DNA of 64,000 nt from Amorphophallus konjac (GCA_022559845.1 CM040126.1:45564458-45628457), one strand, 5' to 3'. Positions 11,405-23,620 are shown, counted from the stretch's first letter. Notes: generated by a model not told the origin, from the letters alone. A program made the numbers and translations.

Positions 11405-11417
11405 AAGTGGGGGAGGG
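11405..11417 (+). other. Polypurine tract of B
   Basis: AAGTGGGGGAGGG directly before the right LTR; an identical tract precedes the left LTR at 3709-3721, and the inverted form precedes the 3' LTR of element E. Confidence 0.9.
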
Positions 11418-11529
11418 TGTAGCAACCCTGACAAATGAATATTTGAAATGAATTAAAACATATATATTACAGAAGTAATACAGATAATAAGAATAGGGTT
11501 AATTAGACGAAATAAAACATATTACAAAT

Positions 11530-13053
11530 AACGCCTCTTAGTAAGGCGTTAATTTAAAAAGAAACGCCTCTATATACGGCGTAACTAAAGAAAGGACGCC
11601 CTCACCTGACGGCGTCAAATTCCAACGCCAAAGACGGTAAGCCAATAAACGCCCCAATCTTGGGCGTGTTTTAGAAACATGAAACGCCCTTCCTCAAGGC
11701 GTTTCTTAAGACACGACCTGCACAAGGTCGTCAATTAAAGAATCGACGACCTGACCAAAGGCGTTAATTCCATTCGGGAACCGTTCGACCCAGAGCTTAT
11801 CCAGGGAAAGATTAACCTAATCTGGTAAGTGTCTATTAGAGTAAGGACTCTATTAGGGATATGTTACCCTCAATCAAACACTACTTTTGTTAGGACTCCA
11901 AAATCCTATAAATAGTCTTGATCGAACAAACCCTAAACCTATTTGACCAGTCGCCTGCTACGGTAAGTTGAAGAACAGTGAGTTTTTCTGATAGTTCTCT
12001 TCCACGATGCATGAAGAATATTGATTATTCTTCTCCTCCTATTAACAGGTTAAGAGGCTCTACGTTTTGAGGAACAAGAGTTCTTCATCCGTGTGTAAGT
12101 ACCCCTTCCTCTACCTACAGTCTAGGGATTTCAAGAAAACTAATATCTTCAACCTATCCTCTGTAGGGTTCATCCACCTTGCTGCTGTTACGATTATTTA
12201 GTTTGAAGTTGAGGCTTCGGAGGCTAGGCTTCTCAAGTTCTTCACGTTCCATCTTGTTCTTCTCATCAAAGCCCTTCACCGGTCATATCCAAATCAACCA
12301 TTAAAGGTAGGTTTTCTCAAGTTACTGTAGCCCAAATGAAATTAATGCAAGATATATATATATATATATATAAGCATATCATGCATACAGTTTTATTTTC
12401 GTTTCTGGAATATTATTGAAAGAAACGCCCCTGTCAAGGGCGCTAATTTACAAGAAACGACCCTGTCCAGGTCGTCAATTTCATATTTGACGCCCTGTAC
12501 GCAGGCGTTACTTTCATGAAAATCGCATGTAATTAATAATTGATCCTGTTTAAAAATTCATTAAATATAAGATATCGATTCTAATATCTTGCATGACTCT
12601 ACCTATGAAATTCTGCTAATTTTCCTGTCATGACCATGTATCATGTCTCTTGAAATTTTATTACTGAATTCCTTGAATTCACGACCTAGACTAGGTCATT
12701 TGCCATATGTTAACGCCCCCGATCAGGGCGTGAATCTGAAAGGTAACGCCCCTTCCTAGGGCGTTTATCAGTTAAAATCCTGAAATTTATCTATTCTGAA
12801 AAATAGAATTAAATAGTAACGCCCCTGCCCAGGGCGCGTTTTTGATAATTCCTGAAATTTATTTTATCCTGTCCAAAATTATAAATAGTAAGACGCCTTC
12901 TGGTATAGTCGTCAAATCATGAAGAAACGCCCCTTCCCAGGGCGCTTTTTAGATAAATTACTGAATTATTGAAAATTCTACAAAATGGAAACATATGTAA
13001 ACGCCCTTCTGTTAGGCGTTATTTACTTGAGAAACGACTTGGCATAAGTAGTT
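11530..13053. repeat. Foldback array in right LTR of B
   Basis: The same modules as in the left LTR, in clusters 11530-11765 and 12424-13053. Some arms have point changes, for example GGTCGT to GGTCAT near 12693 and AGTCGTT to AGTAGTT at 13047-13053, which break stems kept in the left copy. Confidence 0.88.
11906..11915 (+). promoter_or_regulatory. TATA box in right LTR of B
   Basis: CTATAAATAG at the position equivalent to 4210-4219. In a 3' LTR it could drive readthrough into flanking DNA, here element A in antisense. Confidence 0.7.
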
Positions 13054-14516
13054 ATTTTACTGTAAAAAAATGATTTTCATGCTGATTCTGTTAACCGATG
13101 GTTTCATATTATATAATATATATATCAGCACTATTCTCCACTCCGTAAGTATAGTCCCACTTTTCACGTTGTTTCATCGATCACACTCAACTCTCATTGA
13201 CATACAAGCTCTCCATTGGACATTCCGTTCCTTTGGACTAGCGAGTTAGTCATAGAGACCTCCGTAAGACTCCTCGTAGCCTTGGATTCCCTCAAGGCCG
13301 ACTGAGCTGGTTGTACCCTAAAAACCTATTACACAATTAATGCCATGTCAATCTAAAGAAACATGGTATACCAGCCCTTATGATTATACAAAGAGTATAT
13401 CATAAGAAATTCCTTAATGGGATGATGATATCATGCCATATCATGCCATTCTTGTGAAACCTCAATTCTATGATAAGAAAGAGGGTATCTTACCTTTGAT
13501 ATACTGTTCTTGTGGACCTCAATTCTATATAAAGAATGTCCATATCGATTTGTCACGGTACCCAAGTTAAGGGAACTATATTCTACCTAGTTTTATCGCC
13601 ATCGTGATTATACCGTTATTATCGCCAATCTATGTCCTTTGTCACATTTTGGACTCTATTCTATCAAAGTTATCGTACGTGTCTACAAGCTTGATTATTG
13701 AAATTCTATGTTGGCTATAAACAAGAGTGGATGTCAAAATACATGATAAATGCCTGCGCATATAGGGCCCGATCTGGTCTTGGGAGGAGCACCCGAAAGT
13801 ACTTGTGCCCATGGGAGTTAAAATGATAAGGTATCCGACATTATACCGAGTACTTGACTTGCTTGATTGGACATTCCACACACATCTTGTACTTGAATCG
13901 TACTTGGCTTGACATGAAATGCGTGGCCCGAAAAAGGGTAACTTACTTGCTTGATACATGATAGCCAAAGTTCTTGACATGGCTTGATAAACGTACTTGC
14001 TTGAATATCTTGAATAACTTGTTATCTTGTTGAAAGTTCATGATTAAGTTCATCTTATTTCTTTGATATTACATTCTCTCTATCTTGTCGTTTTATGCGA
14101 GCATGCATAGCTTTATTGCAATCATGAAAGATGTAATTACTTAAACCCCTTGCTAATGCTTGAGATATAATTTCCTACTGAGTGTTAGCTCATTTCGTTT
14201 GTCCCTTTGTACTTTTCAGGTAAATCCGACGACGACGGAAGTCAATCGGATGGGAATATTCAAGAGTGAAAGTGATAGAGCTGCTCAAGTGTCGTCTAGT
14301 TGTTTCTATAGTTTTCTTGAGTCAACTATGTACTTTTCTTTTTATTAAACAGAGTATTGGATTTGTAATAATCTATTATAAAGGAATAAAGGATTGGGTT
14401 ATCTTGCTATTTTGCGCATCTCTGTCTTTGTGTCGAATACACGACCACTCTGATTGACATGATTGATATAGACACGTCACGCACCTCCGGGTATCTTCCG
14501 TGCTCGGGGCGTGACA

Positions 14517-16793
14517 CGAAGTCCTCCAGGACATGAGAATCATCTGACATATACCTTCAAAGCATCGACACATGGAACACATCATGTATAGCCACCAACT
14601 CCGGGGGTAGCTACAACCTATATGCTACCTCGCCAATACGCTCAACGATAAGAAAAGAGCCAACATAACGGGGACTCAGCTTCCCACGTTGGCCAAAACA
14701 CATTACCCCCTTCATAGGGGAGACCCTTAAAAATACCCAGTCTCCCACAGCAAAGCTACGGGGTTGTCTCCACTGATCCGCATAACTCTTCTGTCGACTC
14801 TGAGCTGCTAGCAACCTCCGCCTGACCAGCTGCGCCACCTCAATACTATGCTGCACCAACTCTGGACCTGTCTTGACTCGCTCACCGACCTCAAACCAAT
14901 TAAGTGGAGTTCGACATGGTCGCCCATACAACGTTTCATAGGGAGCCATGCCAATGCTGGCATGATAACTATTGTTATAGGCGAACTCCACAAATGGCAA
15001 ATGATGAGACCAACTCCCCTACCACTCCAGGTAACAAGATCTCAACATATCCTTCAAAGTTTGGATGGTTCTCTCAGACTGACCATCCGACTGAGGGTGG
15101 TAAGCCGAGCTGAATGCTAATTCCGTATCTAGAGCCCTCTGGAAGCTCCTCCAGAATCCTGAAGTGAAGCAGGGATCTCGATCCGACACAATAGAAATGG
15201 GGATTCCATGCAAGGGGATAATCCGCTCCACATATAATCGGGCCAATTTGGGCACACTCCAACTGACCTTGATCGGTAACAACCGAGCTGTCTTCGTCAG
15301 TCGGTCCACCAGCACCCAAATACTATCATGACCACTAGGAGACCTCGGCAACCCAACCACAAAATCAATCATCATGTGGTCCCATTTCCATGCGGGAATC
15401 TCCAAGGGTTGAAGCATACCACCGGGTCGCTGGTGTTCCGCCTTCACCTGCTGGCAGACCAAACACTTGATCACAAACTCTGCAACATCTCTCTTCATGC
15501 CAGGCCACCAAAACTACCTCTTCAAATTCCGGTACATCTTCATCACTCCTAGATGCATAGTGTACCGGGTGCCATGAGCCTCCTGCAACACGGCATTCCT
15601 CACCTGCTCCTCAACAGGAACATACAACCTACCTCTGAACCTCACTGCCTCATCCTCGCCGAACTCCACCTCGGCCATAAATAGAATACGAGGTAGCTCG
15701 GGGTCCACACGTTGAGCCTCCATCACCTGGCGACGGATAGCCGGCGTGACGGTCAAACTCGCAAGAATGGCCGACCCCTGGCCCCGTGGGACCTTGAGCC
15801 TAAAGGTCACAGCTGGCACATGCTCCCATAGCCTCCATTTCCTCAACATCATATGACTGACCACCACCTTCCTGCTCAAAGCATCAGCCACTACATTCAT
15901 CCTGCCCGGGGGATAAGATATGGTGAAATCGCAGTCCTTCATATACTCCATCCACCTCCTCTGCCTGAGATTAAGATCCTTCTAGGTAAACACATACCTC
16001 AAACTCTGGTGGTCAGTAAAGATCTCAAATTTCTCCCCATACATATAATGTCTCCAGATCTTCAGAGCAAAGATCACCGCTACAATCTCAAGATCATGAG
16101 TAGGGTAGTTTTCCTCATGCGACTTCAACTGACGGGATGCATATGCCACCACTCTGCCATTCTGCATCAGCACAGCACCCAGTCCTACCTTGAAAGCGTC
16201 TGTACAAACCATAAAACCTCTTGGTCCAGAAGGTAACACAAGCACTGGAGCGGTGGTGAGCAGTCTCTTCAACTCCATGAAGCACTGCTCACACTCATCC
16301 GTCCAGACAAAAGGCACATCCTTCCGCGTGAGCCTAGTCATCGGGGCGGCAATGCGAGCAAAATGCTGGATAAATCTTCTATAATAGCCTGCCAATCCCA
16401 AGAAGCTCATGATCTCTATCACCGATCCCAACCTCGGCCACTGAACCACAACTTCCACCTTGGTCGGATCTACCGAAACACCATCACCAGAGATCACGTG
16501 CCCAAGAAAATGCACCTCCCGTAACCAAAACTCACATTTGCTCAGCTTGGCGTATAGTTGGTGATCCCGCAAGGTCTGCAATACGACTCTCAGATGGTAC
16601 ACATGCTCCTCCGACTGCGAATAAACGAGAATGTCATCCACAAACACGATCACGAACTGGTCTAGATAGGGACGAAACACTCTATGCATCAAATCCATAA
16701 ACACCGTGGGACATTAGTGAGCCCAAACAGCATCACCAAGAACTCATAATGCCCATACCTCGTACTGAACGCAGTCTTTTCAACATTCGAGTC
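14517..16793 (-). pseudogene. Pol of element A (RT to integrase), broken
   Basis: Minus-strand frame with the end of RT (V-F-V-D-D-I-L-V-Y near 16640), RNase H (an altered C-T-D-A in place of the usual T-D-A-S start near 16200, and F-T-D-H-Q-S-L near 16010), integrase zinc finger, catalytic core (M-I-D-F, V-S-D-R-D and Q-S-E-R-T), and the start of the C-terminal domain. In-frame stops are at 15982-15984, 15514-15516, 15019-15021, 14611-14613 (all TAG) and 14557-14559 (TGA). A frameshift or small deletion lies near 16705, at the usual F-G-L-T-N-A-P motif. The N-terminal RT is lost at 16793 where element G begins. The frame continues at 2941-3136 beyond insertion B. Confidence 0.9.
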
Positions 16794-18698
16794 TGATGGC
16801 TACATACGCTCGTCGTCAAAAATATCGTGCCATAATTTCAAAAATTATCGCACTCACTCGCTAAAAAGATTTAAAATCCAAGTAGAATGATGAGAATGGG
16901 TCTATCTCACGAGGAGGAAAAATTATCCTTTTTTAGTAAGTTGAAAACTTCTTGTATTTGTGAAATCCAAGTTTGAGTGAGTTTTTGAAAAAGAAAATAA
17001 AAGTGTGTGAATTAAAATTGCTTAAAATTAAATCTACCTAAAGAATATTAGAGAGGTGAGAAGAGAAATTGGAAGGAGTGGAGAGAGAAAATAAAAGAAA
17101 TAATTACACAAAGGATGAATTTTATTGTTAAGAGGAAAGATTACAACTCTATTGAAAGTGAAAATTACAACTTGCATAAAATAAAAGAATAAGGGAAGAA
17201 ATAGAGCCAGAAATTTGAAGAATAGTGACATCCACACGCCGTGTCGAGCCTTTGAATGGTCGCCCAGCTTTGGAGATAAATGCCGCCTTTAGAAGATCGA
17301 AGTAGAAGATCCACCTTAGGGATGTTTGGAAGAAAATAGAGGAGGAAAAGATAGAAGGGAGGAGGAAGATTAAAATCTAAGAAAAATAGCAAAATAGAAA
17401 TAAAAATAGAGCAAGAGAAAAATCAAAATAGATTTAAAAAGAAGAGGAATCAGAAGATAATGAAGAAGAAGAAGTTGAAGATCTTTAAGAGAGGAAGAAC
17501 TTTTGTGAAGAGAGAAAATGGTGAAAATGATCAAAAGAAGGTGAAAAAGTGAGAAGAACATTGAAAAAATGTAAGTGTAGAAAAATGTAAAAATTAAACT
17601 TTAAAAATTAAATTATAACTTAAAAAAGAAGAAGAATTAGAGGAAGAGGAATAAAATCTAGATCTAAGAAAAATGAAGAATTGTTATGAAGATAGAAGAG
17701 GGAGAAGTGGATCGGAGGATGGTGAAAACGGGGGAAGAATAGTGAAAAACGTGGATGAATAGTAAATTACAGAAACTGAACTTTGAAAAATAGGAAATAA
17801 CTTATAAACGAGAGAGAATTAGAAGACTAGGAAGAAGAAGAAAATTTAGAGCATTAAAAAATGAAGAACTTTGATGAAGACAGTAAATTGAAAGGAAGAA
17901 CAGAAAGCAAGGAAAAAGGCTAAGATCTCCGGCTTAGTGGCTCTAGGGCGGATTTTATAGTGTGCATGGGACTTCCAATCATACAAATCTTTGGAGATAA
18001 AGCTCAAATTCGAGTTTGTAGCATCGAGATCTTGCTCGAATTATGTCTCTTGCCATGAATAGAGTCCTCCTCGTATGAAATATGGAAGGATAACCTTGTT
18101 TTGAACTGTCCGCTTCCGTTTCGAGTTTAAACTGAATTGGCATCCAGAACAATGGTCGCTGATTCTTGAGTGGCAACTTCCAGAACGGTCGCCAATTCTT
18201 TATATTTTGCCCTTTTCTTCTTTTTCGTACCAAGGAATTGGCGTCTTAGCATATGGTCGCTAATTCCTTTTTTTTCTATTTTTCAGCCTTCTTCTTTTTG
18301 CATCAAATATAAAATTGGTGCCCTTTCACTACGTCGCCCATTCTTTGAATTGGCGTCTCACCATGCAGGTGCTCATTAATTGGCGACTGACCACCTGGTC
18401 GCTATTTCTTTTAGCCTGGAACAAATTGGTGTCCAGACCCCCGGACGTTAATTCTTGCAAATTTTAAAAAAATCAAATAATTATTGTTCTTAATCTCAAA
18501 AATGCATTCTAACAGTTATGCAATTTTCTTGACTATATCTCACACTGTCATTTTGACTCGAAATGAAGATAAATTACATGCAGACTCAAATTAATTGTGA
18601 GAATGAAGTTAACTACTGAAATTGCACAACTTTATTCATTTAATACCTAAAGATGATATATGTGATGCAAATTATGATATGAAATATGATACTCATCA
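16794..18698 (-). repeat. 3' LTR of element G
   Basis: 1905 bp with ends TGATGG and CTCATCA on the plus strand. Much of it is purine-rich with AAGAAG-type runs. The part near 18130-18455 holds GC-rich foldbacks. No target duplication can be tested because the other side of G is outside the window. Confidence 0.72.
18136..18454. repeat. Array of about seven AATTGGCG foldbacks in the LTR of G
   Basis: Modules of about 30 bp with left arms near AATTGGCG and right arms near CGCTAATT. The clearest are at 18234-18267 and 18378-18408. Others lie near 18136, 18171, 18312, 18347 and 18420. Stems are less perfect than in B, but the alternation of foldback and AT-rich spacer is the same. Confidence 0.7.
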
Positions 18699-19107
18699 CA
18701 CCTCCCAACTTACTCATTGCTAGTCCCTTACCAATGCAGTTAGATTAAAATTTAAGATCAACAAGAATTTACAAAGTTCATACCTTTATATCCAGCTCTT
18801 CAATCATAGAATCAACTAAAGATTAAGAATCTAGAATCATTAATACCCACTAGCCTTAGATTGGAAATTTAGGTACATGATTAAGAATACAAGCCAAAGT
18901 TCAATAACACTTGTGCAAGTGTAATACTAAATTCATAGTATAGACAATTGCATCCATCATTTACTATTCTAGATAGGTGTCCTTCAACTCTACACCTCCT
19001 AGATCAGAGCATTAAGCACACTAACTTTTTGTCTGCCTTATTTCTATGTCCCTTTTTTTCATCATTTTTTTCAATACACACATGATGCTGTGAAGTCCGG
19101 AGATCAA
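18699..19107 (-). other. Polypurine tract and 3' untranslated internal region of G
   Basis: 18699-18711 read on the minus strand as AAGTTGGGAGGTG, the counterpart of the tract before the 3' LTR of D. The rest is AT-rich, alignable by eye with the region before 43872 (shared CTAGCAATGAGTAAGTTG), and has no coding frame. Confidence 0.75.
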
Positions 19108-19344
19108 TGACACCCAAGAGGGGGAGGGTGAATTGGGTGATTATCACTTTTAGCAAATTTTTACCCGATTTAAATGAATATGATGAAACATCAACTAGGG
19201 CATTCAAATTTGTTTATCTACTGGTTAGATTTATCAAAATATATCTCCACTTGGTACTAGGCGGAGGTGTGAATCCAGGAATTCTTCTCACGCAAAGTGC
19301 TGTTGTTCTGACAAGAATGGTCTTGTCAATTCAAAGGCACCTTT
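19108..19344 (+). mobile_element. Possible copia-type LTR start, fragment
   Basis: Begins TGACACCCAAGAGGGGGAGG followed by GTGAATTGGGTG. I associate this start with LTRs of plant copia elements of the SIRE/Maximus kind, from memory rather than a search. It has no partner in the window. It could instead be the true beginning of the LTR of F, since the 19344/19345 boundary is only a change of composition next to a TG. Confidence 0.4.
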
Positions 19345-19995
19345 TGATATACTATTTTACTCGGACAATTTCCCCAGCAAAATACCCAGAAATAAGAGTT
19401 CGGGAATTTCCTCGAACACCGTTAAGGCATGGGCTACCCGGCCCCTCCGACAACCTAGTGGGCCCGACCAACGGCCCCGACCCACTCGCCGAGGTATACA
19501 GCGGCGTTGGCAATCAATCGGGACCACTCCCGACCCCTAAGTTGCGGACTTTACCTGCATTCTACACGACCACCCGGGCCAACCCGGGGGCACCCCGACT
19601 ACAAGCCACGTCACGTGGCACCCAGTGAAAAGGCCAGGGGCCTACCCCGGGACACCTTCTTTCAACCCTCCAAGGTCAAAGGGAGACCCAAATAGGTCAA
19701 CCACATGCTTAAGAGGCCCGCAGCACGTGTGTACGGCTCACACACGTGTGTCCGGCATTCTGCCGAACACCTTGTGGACGCACATGTTTCAACCCTTCTA
19801 CACCAACCCACGGACCACCCCGTGCTTCCAGTGCACTAATTGGGTCCTACAACGACCCCCAGCAAGCCAGGGCCACCCCCGATCCTCAGACACGTGGTAA
19901 TGAGCCACTTAACTTTAGCTCTCGAACCAACCCGAGGCTACCCTGCCAACCCGCCGTACAACACGGCACACATCACGAGGCCAGGCCCGTATGCC

Positions 19996-20000
19996 CAAGG
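19996..20000. repeat. Target-site duplication CAAGG of element C (left copy)
   Basis: CAAGG at 19996-20000 is repeated at 31375-31379, directly outside the two LTR ends of C. Confidence 0.93.
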
Positions 20001-20664
20001 TGATGTGGCACAGCCCTAGGGTGATAAAGGATGACTTGTTGAACCTAAGACCTAGACCCGCAAGCATACAAAGTAGAAGTCAGACTCACGCTAGCGGCTC
20101 ATGAGCACGGGGCACACGATCTCCCGATGGTGACCGGGGGATGATGGCGAGGGTCCGAGGTGGGTCCCAATCATTTCTAAAGATCTAGAGGGCTTAGGCT
20201 GACCCCTAAGGGCCTGGGGTTCCCAACTTTGTGGGTGGCTGGCACGCTGGGGCGTGGGTTAGGAGGCACTCACGCACGGTCTGCGGTGGGCACACTTAAG
20301 GTGGTGTGCGAGTCTGGGCTCCCATCTCACTGACCGACCACAAGTAAAGACTATACTAAATAAGCAAAGATTACAACCATACAAGGGGGTATCAGATGCT
20401 CACCTGACCGGTGTGAAAATACTGATCCCGACCAGAGACGAGGGCGCGCCGGGAAGCGTGGGCATACGCCCGCACGCCGCGGCAATGGCGCTTAACCTGA
20501 AACTAAGTGGGTTACAACACTACTCCTCTCGCAGAAGGGGGGATCTCGGGGTGGGGGTTAGGAGATTTACAACCAAATACTACCTCCACACAGGGAGGGG
20601 CTGTAAGCCGGCCAGGCGGGGAGGGGAAGTGAAGCAAGAAATCGTCGTGCCGAGTTCTGCCGAT

Positions 20665-20762
20665 TGTAGATCTCTTTAAAAATCCACTTAAGGAAAATTA
20701 TTAAGAACAAAAATTTGTAGATCTCTTTAAAAATCCACTTAAGGAAAATTATTAAGAACAAA
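20665..20762. repeat. 51-bp tandem duplication at the solo LTR start
   Basis: The first 51 bases of the LTR, beginning TGTAGATCTC, are repeated from 20716. H has only one copy. The true terminus is the outer copy because it abuts the CCGAT duplication. Confidence 0.9.
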
Positions 20763-21662
20763 AGGCAATAATCAATAATGTGGAGAAAAATATGCACGAG
20801 GCGCACAAGGGGAGTGTGTGTGATCGCCAGAGACGCGAGGGTCTCAAGTGGAAAATAATATGGGGAGATGATCGCAAAATACCTCTTGAAACGCGGGGAT
20901 GTGAGTGCTTCCTTTCTTTTCAAATCGGCCGGCCGATGAAGAGAGTTCTCCAATTTATTACCCTTGCAAAAAAAAGACAAACATCACAAAAGAATTGAAT
21001 TAGAACATGGTGTGTAGCATCAAATCCATAGTAAATAGATGAGCATGAATAACATGATTAAAAACACACCTTGTGGGTGTTGGCCCTTAAACCCCTATGC
21101 AAAAGGGTATGGGGAAATGAATGATGAGATGGATGCATAAAAAATAAAAAATATAAACAAAGGGGAAAGAGTGCAAGAGTTGCACTATGGGGAAAGTCTC
21201 AACACATTGAGAATAAAAATCAAAGGGGGAAGAGCATGCATGCATATACATATGATGCAATAAACCATAAAATAAAAGAAAACAGAAGAAGAAAGGCCTG
21301 TGCTGATGGCTTTATATTCTTGACGGGGAGAAATCTTCAAAAGATGAAGAGATGAAGATGCGCACGGGAGTCTTCTCCTTCAACCAAAACAGCAGCAGCA
21401 CCTTCAACCTGTAAAACAGAGAGAAGAACAAAGGAAAAAGAAAACGGAGGGGGAAAGAAAAGGGTCGAACAGGAGGGATCCGAAGAGGAGGAGTCCAACC
21501 AAATAACAGAGCCAATGGCTCTATTAAATAGGAGAAGAGGGGATAAACATGGGCAAGAGTCCAATAAGGGGAATGATAAGAATGGGCAAGAGCCCAACCA
21601 AGACAGGGGTCTAACGAAGCAAGGACTCTCTGGGGAAAGGGCTGCGAAGCCAGAAGATGAAA

Positions 21663-22099
21663 CACGCCTCTGGTCAGGGCGTCAATTCAAGAATTGACGA
21701 CCTGTCATAGGGCGTCTTTTCAAAACACGCCCTGGGTCAGGGCGTTTCTTCCTGGATTAATTTTGGAAATAAACATTTCTTTTATTTGGAAATTGTAAGA
21801 CATGCCTCTGGGAGAGGCGTTAATTGAAACACGCCCCAATGTAGGGCGTGAATTAACATTTTTAAAATATTTATTCTTTTTCAAAAATTAGATAATTCCA
21901 GGAATTGACGCCCTTTCCAGATGTCGTCACTTCTTTAAGAGACGTCCTCAATCAGGTCGTGAATCAAAACGCGCCCTTACCCAGGTCGTAAATTCGGAAA
22001 ATTCATAAAATAGATAAAATGGGGGAGAAATAGATAAAATGGGAAGACACGCCCTAGACCAGGTCGTGTTTCAAAAACACGCCCCTGATGAGGGCGTGA
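21663..22099. repeat. Array of about ten ACGCCC/GGGCGT foldbacks in the solo LTR
   Basis: Modules at 21663-21682, 21696-21716, 21727-21747, 21801-21821, 21830-21851, 21907-21928, 21941-21962, 21969-21989, 22048-22068 and 22078-22099. Arms are ACGCCC, ACGCCT or ACGACCT with matching or near-matching right arms. They strongly resemble those in the unrelated LTR of B. Confidence 0.88.
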
Positions 22100-23305
22100 A
22101 TTCAGAAAATAGAGATAAATGCCCAAGAAATCCGAAAAAATAGGAAAATGAGATAAAATGGGGAAAAATAGGAGAAATTCAAGAAAAGTGGGAAAACCAC
22201 TCAAATAAGCTGATTTGAGGGTCAAATGGGGCATCGCAGAGCGATATGAAATATACTCAAAATGACGTCAATTTTGGCGTGTCTACACCGATGCTGCCAG
22301 CTTCTGGGACCACCGGATAGAAAGCCGAAGATGTCGCCGCCACGGTCGTCACCGAACTCCAAATGAGCTGAAACCAGTGCCGAAAGTCTCATACTTTACC
22401 CAGGAGGACGCCTGAATTATATTGAATTCCCCTAACGATGTTGCTGGTCAGGGTAGGACCTGGAATAGGGCCAGACTGCTCTGGTTATGGCTGCTTCAGC
22501 ACCACTGCAGTAGGGAGACAAGGTCACTCCGGGGGCTGCTGGGCTCTGATTCAGGCGTGGCTAGAGTCATTGGATCCGTTGTCGAGTCCTCTTCGAAATG
22601 GGACCCATGGGGATGCCAGAGAAAGTCAGAATAGATTGGGAGAGCCTGAGCAGTGGATAGGGGTCGGTTCAGTCCCAGAGGGGACAGAACTGCGCACCCT
22701 GGGGAGGAAATTAAGAACTCACTTGTCCGGGGTCCAATCGGGAAGCCGCTTCTTGGTACTGGAAGGCGACTCATCGTAGAAGATCTCGGCCAAGCCCCGC
22801 TTCTAAATCCTCAGATGGCCGGCTGTGGGAGCTTCTGCAAGCAGCTTCAGGTTGGCAGTCTGGAGGAAGACGCGCAGTCGGGGGAGATCGGCTCCACCGG
22901 GCAGCCACAAGCTCAGAACGGGACAAGACTACAGCCATTGCGAAGAAGACAGGGAGACGCTTTTAACGGTACCTCTTGGGCTTTCAGAAACGCCGAGATG
23001 ACGTCATGGCTGGAGCTGCAAGTGACTGATTCTCTGTAGGTCCACAGCTGCGAACAGGCCTCCGGTGTATCTCCAAGAGGACAAGAGAAGGGGGTGAAGG
23101 GATGATGCCAAATGGTGAAGGGGGTGGAGGGGGGACTAGAGGGGGATGTGTGGAGGGTGTGGAGGGGGCTAGAGTGGCTGGAAAGGGGGCTGGGCTGGGT
23201 GTGCACTAGAGAGGGAGGGAGTGGGGGGAATTTGTGGGTCTATCTTGGGGTGTGGGAGATGAAATTTAAATTTGAATTGGGGATAGGGAGGTGATTTAAT
23301 TGGTG

Positions 23306-23582
23306 TCTAGGGAAGGGTGAGGATGCCTTGGGAAGAGGGAGAGTTCTCTTGGGAAGTGGGAAGGAGTCTTCGGGAGTGGGAATAGAGGGAGATACAAATT
23401 TGAATTTTGAGTTGGGGATGGGGTGGGGAGTTAGTAGGTGCCTAGGGAAGGGTGGAGGAGACCTTGGGAAGAGGGAAGGGTGTCTAGGGAAGGGTGGAGG
23501 AGACCTTGGGAAGAAGGAAAGTGTCTTGGGAAGTGGGAGTGGAGGGAGATTCGAATTTAAATTCGTCTTGGGAGAGGGGAGT

Positions 23583-23615
<33 letters not shown>

Positions 23616-23620
23616 GAGAG
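23306..23620. repeat. Purine-rich minisatellite and GA tract in 3' LTR of C
   Basis: Copies of a unit of about 42 bp containing CTAGGGAAGGGTGGAGGAG and CCTTGGGAAGAGGG (clear pair at 23441 and 23483), then an interrupted GA tract from 23583. The equivalent in the other LTR is at 30670-30996. Confidence 0.8.

Larger units (their letters stand above)
3137..14516 (+). mobile_element. Composite B: Cassandra-type end joined to a Tekay-like gypsy element
   Basis: An 11,380-bp insertion in pol of element A with a 5-bp CGAAG duplication. From left to right it holds part of a Cassandra-type LTR with a 5S-like segment (3137-3329), a truncated gypsy 3' end (3330-3721), then a full gypsy unit: LTR 3722-6807, internal region 6808-11417, LTR 11418-14516. 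The left end TGTCACGCCCCG is the exact reverse complement of the right end CGGGGCGTGACA. The full LTR-to-LTR unit has its own primer site and polypurine tract. The two full LTRs differ at roughly one percent of positions by eye plus a TA-repeat difference, so the insertion is fairly young. Confidence 0.85.
11418..14516 (+). repeat. Right LTR of gypsy unit B
   Basis: 3099 bp, almost identical to 3722-6807. The 13-bp length difference is largely a TA dinucleotide expansion near 12352-12372. It ends CGGGGCGTGACA directly against the CGAAG duplication at 14517. Confidence 0.96.
542..16793 (-). mobile_element. Element A: Tekay/Del-like Ty3/gypsy chromovirus, 3' half, interrupted
   Basis: Minus-strand LTR retrotransposon of which the 3' LTR (542-2873), the polypurine region and pol from RT to the C-terminal chromodomain-like region are in the window. 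Composite B (3137-14516) splits it: the reading frame continues from 14517 to 3136 when B and one CGAAG copy are removed, giving D-F-V-W-P-K at the join. Its RT is cut at 16793 by element G. Gag, protease, primer site and 5' LTR are not visible and may lie beyond the right edge. Clade placement rests on protein similarity and the LTR style (TGTAACG...CGTTACA) and is moderately sure. Confidence 0.85.
16794..19107 (-). mobile_element. Element G: Athila-like LTR and 3' region, truncated
   Basis: Minus-strand piece holding one LTR (16794-18698) and about 400 bp of adjoining 3' internal region (18699-19107). LTR length (1905 bp against 1924 bp in D), polypurine tract and 3' flank match the layout of element D, so I place it in the same lineage. 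Its left end interrupts the RT of A. Its right side is cut by the copia-like fragment at 19108. No coding sequence remains in the window. Confidence 0.75.
20665..22287 (-). mobile_element. Solo LTR (same family as element H)
   Basis: 1623 bp with ends TGTAGATC and GTCTACA, flanked by CCGAT at 20660-20664 and 22288-22292. The uninterrupted target is visible in the other LTR of C near 29650. There is no internal region or second LTR, as expected after LTR-LTR recombination. It shares many blocks with 62745-64000, such as CCAGAGACGCGAGGG and GATGAAGAGAGTTC. Strand is inferred from the minus-strand TATA box in the H copy. Confidence 0.9.

Noticed and set aside
22422..23206. Frames of 60-130 codons in the LTR of C, repeated near 29784-30571
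   Set aside because: LTR sequence duplicated with the element, frames open on both strands, no recognisable domain.
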